Source: DATJUF01 sp035524095
GTDB lineage: Bacteria; Desulfobacterota; Binatia; Binatales; Binataceae
NCBI GenBank assembly: GCA_035524095.1
Contig: DATKPK010000050.1
Location: 1 to 25,511, forward strand
Direction: 5' to 3'
Length of the DNA: 25,511 nucleotides
Numbering within the stretch: position 1 is the stretch's first letter; the number at the start of each line of letters is the position of its first letter. A program made the translations under genes and the position numbers. Under the pieces are notes generated by a model. The model saw nothing but the letters and a program-made list of their open reading frames with translations. It ran no database searches and had not been told where the DNA came from. Shown here piece after piece: positions 21,801-25,511 of this stretch.

Positions 21801-22662
21801 TTAGCACGGCGATGCTGTCGAGAGCGGCGGCTAGCGCCTGTGTGCCATCCATATCGTGGCCGAGAGCTGCGGCAGCATTGAAGAGCGAGGCGACCAGCGC
21901 GAGGCCAGGCAAGGCGAGGTTGTTCTGATTCGCGGCGCCGACGACGAGGCGAAGGTCTTTGCGCAGCAATTTGATGAAAAAGCCCGGGCGATAATCGCCG
22001 GCTATTATTTTGGGGCCGAGGTTGCTCATCTGCCATGAGCCGGCGGCGCCTGCGCTAATTGCTTCGAGAACGCGGGAAGGGTCGAGGCCGCCCTCGCGCG
22101 CGAAAAGGAGGGCCTCGGAGGTGGCCTCTAACGTGAGCGCGACGGCGATTTGATTGGCGAGCTTGGTGGTCTGGCCCGCGCCAGAGCCGCCCATATAAGT
22201 GACGCGCTTGCCCATCAGATCAAAGAGCGGACGGGCACGGGTAAACGCGTCTTCGTTGCCGCCAACCATAATCGTCAGCGTGCCTTCGATCGCGCCGGTC
22301 TCGCCGCCGGAAACGGGAGCGTCGAGGTAAGCGATGCCCTTGGCGGCGAGGCGTTCGGCGATCGCGCGTTCGCCGTTGGGCGAAACCGTGCTCATGTCGA
22401 TGACGAGCTGGCCGCGGGTGAGGACGGGTTCGGCAGCGGCGACGACGGCTTCGACGTCGGGCGTATCAGGGACCATGATGAAAACGATGTCGGCGCCGCG
22501 GGCGGCTTCAGCGGCGTCGGCGGTGACCTGCGCGCCGTCGGCGGCGAGGGCGCGGGCTTTAGCGGCTGTGCGGTTATAGACGCGAAGTTGGTGGCTGCCC
22601 TTGATCAAGCGGCGGGCCATCGGTGCGCCCATGATGCCGGTTCCGAGCCATGCGATTTCCAT
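21796..22662 (-). CDS. Beta-hydroxyacid dehydrogenase (3-hydroxyisobutyrate dehydrogenase family)
   Basis: The protein has 288 residues, normal length. The Rossmann start is WLGTGIMGAPMARRL (5-19). NR at 30-31 after strand 2 points to NADP(H) use, as in glyoxylate/succinic-semialdehyde reductases. DAPVSGG (114-120) is the substrate loop with Ser118. Catalytic Lys167 and Asn170 lie in GAGQTTKLANQ. FFIKLLRKDLRLV matches the conserved KDL segment. It reversibly oxidises a short beta-hydroxyacid; substrate unknown. Start ATG 22662, 48 bp after the Kir channel gene on the same strand. Together with the crotonase and amidohydrolase it suggests catabolism of an acyl-CoA-linked compound, which is inference. 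Confidence 0.92.
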   Translation of the reverse strand: MEIAWLGTGIMGAPMARRLIKGSHQLRVYNRTAAKARALAADGAQVTADAAEAARGADIVFIMVPDTPDVEAVVAAAEPVLTRGQLVIDMSTVSPNGERAIAERLAAKGIAYLDAPVSGGETGAIEGTLTIMVGGNEDAFTRARPLFDLMGKRVTYMGGSGAGQTTKLANQIAVALTLEATSEALLFAREGGLDPSRVLEAISAGAAGSWQMSNLGPKIIAGDYRPGFFIKLLRKDLRLVVGAANQNNLALPGLALVASLFNAAAALGHDMDGTQALAAALDSIAVLR

Positions 22663-22710
22663 AAGCGGTGAGACCTCGGCTTGGGTATAGCGGAGTTATG
22701 CGAAAAAGGC

Positions 22711-23640
22711 TTATTCGTTCATGCCCGGAGGCGGCAGCATCGCACCGTCCTGATTCGCGGGCGGAAGCCCGACCGGGACGATATCGTTGAAGTGAGTGTA
22801 ATCAATCATGAACTCGCCGTCAGGCGAACGCGTGATGATGTCGACCATCCGCGCTCCCCAGATGATTTCAGCGGCTTCATAGCTATGGCGTGAATGGACC
22901 GTCTGGGAAACGGTCTCATCGATGCCGGTGACCGAAACGGTAAGGCTGGCGAAGGAAGCTTTGAGCATCGTCGGAGTTATTCCGTAGAGCGGACTTTCAG
23001 CGTCGATCGGATGAACGACGGTCCATGAGTAATTGAAGATCGCATTGCGATAGCGGATCAAACGGAGATCGTAAAAACGGCGGACGCCTTCGCCCTCAGT
23101 CGTTTGTTCCTGGCGTGCGAAGACGACATGCACCGTAGCCTCGACGATCTGGCTGGAGCGCATGTTGGCCATCCGGAACATCAGGCTGAGGACGCCGTCG
23201 CGCATCGAAACGACGGCATACTGGCTGTAGCGGACGCGGGCGGAGGGCCGGGAGAATTTGGCAAACGTCAAGCCAGTCATCATAGCCAAGCCTATCAACC
23301 CGGTGAGAGCCTCGATGCTCATCAGGATGTTGGCTGGAAGAGTTATCGGCGAAAGGCGGCCATAGCCGATGGTGGCCATGGTCTCGACGCTGAAGAAAAA
23401 GACGTCCCCGAAGTTGCCTGGGCGGGCATTGTCGATGCCGCCGTTGAACAGATAAGCGAGCGCGAACAGTGTGTTCAGGACCAAGAAGACTGCGAGGATT
23501 TGAAGAAGCAGCGACGGCCATGAGGAGCTGAGCAGGTGATCATAGAGATCGAGGAAATAGCGTTCGCCGAGCTCAGGAGAAGGAGGGGGCTTACGGCGGC
23601 CGGGAAAGACCAGTGAGCTGAGAGTCTTACGGAGTGCCAT
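22711..23640 (-). CDS. Inward-rectifier potassium channel (KirBac type)
   Basis: The protein has 309 residues, near the KirBac norm. DLYDHLLSSSWPSLLL (31-46) is the slide helix and start of TM1 (to about 64). The pore helix FGDVFFFSVETMA (77-89) leads to the filter T90-I-G-Y-G94, then RLSP. TM2 is about 100-126. The cytoplasmic IRK beta-sandwich (about 135-295) contains AVVSMRDGVLSLMFRMANMR and the HPIDAESPLYGIT motif. It conducts K+ across the inner membrane. The residue after the filter is Arg95, where many relatives have an acidic residue. The C-terminal tail is proline- and methionine-rich. No ribosome site is evident at ATG 23640. It faces a divergent lipoprotein gene across about 300 bp. 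Confidence 0.93.
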   Translation of the reverse strand: MALRKTLSSLVFPGRRKPPPSPELGERYFLDLYDHLLSSSWPSLLLQILAVFLVLNTLFALAYLFNGGIDNARPGNFGDVFFFSVETMATIGYGRLSPITLPANILMSIEALTGLIGLAMMTGLTFAKFSRPSARVRYSQYAVVSMRDGVLSLMFRMANMRSSQIVEATVHVVFARQEQTTEGEGVRRFYDLRLIRYRNAIFNYSWTVVHPIDAESPLYGITPTMLKASFASLTVSVTGIDETVSQTVHSRHSYEAAEIIWGARMVDIITRSPDGEFMIDYTHFNDIVPVGLPPANQDGAMLPPPGMNE

Positions 23641-23941
23641 CAGGCGCAGAATAGCGGATGCGAAGCGATCACGCAGGCATCGGAGGAGTCATTAGCAACG
23701 CGCTCCTTCCTTTCAGATCGCCGCCTTAGTTCATGGTGTCAATTTCGTCGGGACATAGTTGTAGATTGCAGTACCAGAATCGAACTGCGGACACGAAGTT
23801 TGACGTGGATCTTTGCCCAATGACATGGTTTGGTACTTTACTTGACTATAAGGTTAGCGAATTGGCTGAGCTTATCTCAAATCCGTATTTCGGCTCATGA
23901 GGAGCGTCTGGAAGGAATGGGCCCCTACTGGACTGATTTTT
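23641..23941. other. Divergent intergenic region, nothing specific recognised
   Basis: This gap of about 300 bp lies between the Kir gene (-) and the lipoprotein gene (+). It is more A+T-rich than the coding DNA around it and must hold promoters in both directions. TTGACT occurs near 23842 and a TATAAG-like hexamer overlaps it, but spacing does not allow a convincing -35/-10 pair. No repeat, hairpin or RNA gene was seen. Confidence 0.35.
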
Positions 23942-24502
23942 ATGTCGCGAAAGCTGCGAACACGAAAACTAGCTCTTGCTGTCTTCGCGCTATTCGGTTG
24001 TGCGGGTCCGCCAATAACGTCAACGCCGCCGCAAAGTTCAAATGCTTCGCTCGGCCGATTTTCTCAAGCGCCTAAGTTCAGAGACTTAGTTTTCGGACAG
24101 GCCCCCGCTCCAGGGATGGTTCATGCCGAATCCGACAGTGGAATGCCATGCTATTCGCGACTCTCCGATGATCTTAGAATCGGTCGCGGAACTCTCAGTA
24201 GTCTTCGGTATTGTTTCTATAATGGCCAGATGGCCGTTGTTGTGATGAAAAGCCGGGGAAAAGCTAACAGCCATTCGCTCTTTGTTGCACTCCAAGCGCA
24301 GTACGGGCTTGGCTATCAACCGAATATGTTTATGCCAAAAGTTTTTTGGCAAGCAGGAACTCCGCTCAATTCCTCCCTGAGTATTGTTTACGAGCAAAAC
24401 AAGCTCACAGGTGACGCGACTGCAGTGACTTCGTATCAACCCTTGATGAATGACATGAGCACTGCAAAATTCGATTCGGTTCTTAGGTTGTCGCCTAATT
24501 AA
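23942..24502 (+). CDS. Putative lipoprotein, function unknown
   Basis: The protein has 186 residues from ATG 23942. A basic N-region (SRKLRTRK), hydrophobic core and lipobox L17-F-G-C20 indicate a lipoprotein; Ala at +2 predicts outer-membrane sorting. The mature part has a low-complexity S/T/P linker (22-36), then a compact domain with ESDSGMPCYSRLSDDLRIG, a second Cys in YCFYNGQMAVV, and a hydrophilic end. I do not recognise the family. The 15 codons from the earlier start 23897 would precede the basic region and spoil the signal, so the later ATG is used; it has no good ribosome site. Codon use appears less GC-biased than in neighbouring genes, which could mean recent transfer. Confidence 0.65.
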   Translation: MSRKLRTRKLALAVFALFGCAGPPITSTPPQSSNASLGRFSQAPKFRDLVFGQAPAPGMVHAESDSGMPCYSRLSDDLRIGRGTLSSLRYCFYNGQMAVVVMKSRGKANSHSLFVALQAQYGLGYQPNMFMPKVFWQAGTPLNSSLSIVYEQNKLTGDATAVTSYQPLMNDMSTAKFDSVLRLSPN

Positions 24503-24635
24503 TAAATCCTTAAAGATTGGGAAAGCTGGAACGAAGCAGACGACCTAGGCCGAATTCCCTAGCGCTGCGCTGCTGCCTTCCATCGCGGCGAATCCAATTC
24601 ACAGCACGTGAGATCGCTGTCGAGCGCTCTCCCCT

Positions 24636-25511
24636 CTACTGTTTACGCCAATCGAGGCTGTGTTCGTAGGCGTGGCCGAGGCGTAATAGAGTCGCGTCGT
24701 CGAAATGGCGGCCGATGAGCATCATGCCTATCGGCAATCCGTCCGACATCCCGCATGGAATGCTAAGCCCAGGATGCCCAGTGACGTCGAAAGTTGCGGT
24801 GTTGGTCATCATCGCGTAGGGCGCGCGATCATCCTGCCGGTGCGACTTCATCGGCGTGGTCGGCATCACTAAGGCGTCGAAGCGGGAAAGAACCGCGTCG
24901 TATGTAGCGCGCAAGCCAGTGCGCAGGTTTTGCGCCTTGGCATAGAGGCGCCCGTGATAGCGCTCGTGCAGGTAGGCACCAGCGGCGAGGACGAATTTTA
25001 CCGTAAGGGCTTGCGTGACCGGCTGGCGGAGCCGCGCGGCACCGAAGAAATCGGCGAGACCGGCGTCATAGCGTCCGCTCTGATGGCGGACCTGGAGATT
25101 GCCGTGCGCCAGTTGCCACATCCCTTCGAGCGCGATCGGCCACAGGAAGCGCCAGGCGTCGGAATGGGCGGGAATAGAAAGTTCTTCGACTGCTGCGCCG
25201 AGTTTCTGGAGTTGCGCGGCGGCCTTGCGCACGGCGGCGTTCACATCTTCCTGGGCACCTTGTTGGGTGAAGCCCTCGGTCACGATAGCGAGCCGCAAGC
25301 CCGCGATGTCCTTGCCCAGCGCCTCGCAATAGGGCTGAACGGGAACGTCCTGCTGGCGAAAATCGTCGGGATCCTTACCGGCGATGACTTCGAGAGCAAG
25401 GGCGAGATCACTGACGTTACGGGCCATCGGGCCAACGTGGTCGAGGGACGGGTCGATGCTCATCACGCCGGTGTACGGCACGAGTCCGTAGGTCGGCTTG
25501 ATGCCCGCGAC
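24636..25511 (-). CDS. Amidase-signature-family protein, 5' end beyond the window
   Basis: The frame is open to the last base, so about 291 C-terminal residues are seen. They start VAGIKPTYGLVPYTGVMS and DHVGPMARNVSDLALALEVI, the region just after the catalytic Ser of the Ser-cisSer-Lys triad. The Ser and Lys themselves lie outside the window. The C-terminal half has FDALVMPTTPM and GHPGLSIPCGMSDGLPIGMMLIG, both family-typical. It hydrolyses an amide (or acts as a GatA-like subunit); stand-alone amidase is more likely as no gatB or gatC is visible. The stop is followed by a 133-bp gap to the lipoprotein gene, which converges on it. No terminator was identified. Confidence 0.9.
   Translation of the reverse strand, partial: VAGIKPTYGLVPYTGVMSIDPSLDHVGPMARNVSDLALALEVIAGKDPDDFRQQDVPVQPYCEALGKDIAGLRLAIVTEGFTQQGAQEDVNAAVRKAAAQLQKLGAAVEELSIPAHSDAWRFLWPIALEGMWQLAHGNLQVRHQSGRYDAGLADFFGAARLRQPVTQALTVKFVLAAGAYLHERYHGRLYAKAQNLRTGLRATYDAVLSRFDALVMPTTPMKSHRQDDRAPYAMMTNTATFDVTGHPGLSIPCGMSDGLPIGMMLIGRHFDDATLLRLGHAYEHSLDWRKQ

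Overview
The window reads as GC-rich chromosomal DNA of a Gram-negative bacterium: there is an outer-membrane beta-barrel ending in Phe, a lipoprotein with a lipobox, and a KirBac-type channel. The gene mix (LLM flavin monooxygenase paired with an alpha/beta hydrolase, solo arginine N-succinyltransferase, SurA-N/DsbA-like fusion, D-aminoacylase-like amidohydrolase, crotonase and beta-hydroxyacid dehydrogenase) resembles environmental deltaproteobacterial-type lineages such as Myxococcota or Binatota. That placement is a guess from gene content. No rRNA, tRNA, CRISPR array, phage gene, transposase or integrase was recognised.

Layout. 1-300 is the 3' end of a beta-propeller gene closed by a clear terminator. 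387-2299 is a compact unit: consensus -35 box and Fur-box-like operator, then a cupredoxin of the type found with FTR1 iron permeases, a CxxCH haem-binding-domain protein and a secreted outer-membrane barrel. 2612-3886 (-) is an MFS exporter; 3948-4916 (-) is a secreted-protein gene broken by two compensating frameshifts. 5012-5971 (+) is a CorA-type channel with GQN in place of GMN. 6061-7969 (-) is a translationally coupled sulfotransferase/glycosyltransferase pair. 8394-10690 (+) is an alpha/beta hydrolase plus luciferase-like monooxygenase, ending at a strong bidirectional terminator shared with a convergent SDR/NTF2-like pair (10863-12115, -).

12366-16280 (+) carries a SurA-N/DsbA-like protein, a UbiE/MenG methyltransferase, an M20 metallopeptidase preceded by a perfect 10-bp inverted repeat, and a VOC protein. 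AstA (-) converges on the VOC gene. A small zinc ribbon (+) with its own terminator follows, then a cytoplasmic Asp-box propeller (-). 18949-23640 (-) holds, in transcription order, a Kir channel, a beta-hydroxyacid dehydrogenase, a crotonase and a D-aminoacylase-like amidohydrolase, the last with its own terminator. A lipoprotein gene with little similarity to anything I know (23942-24502, +) and the 3' part of an amidase (-) close the window.

The most interesting items are the Fur-like iron module, a dispersed ~45-nt palindromic element whose two copies differ by paired (compensatory) substitutions in the stem, the crotonase lacking both hydratase glutamates next to an amidohydrolase lacking expected metal-site histidines, and the inverted repeat upstream of the M20 gene. 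I did not find a clear defence, CRISPR or mobile system.
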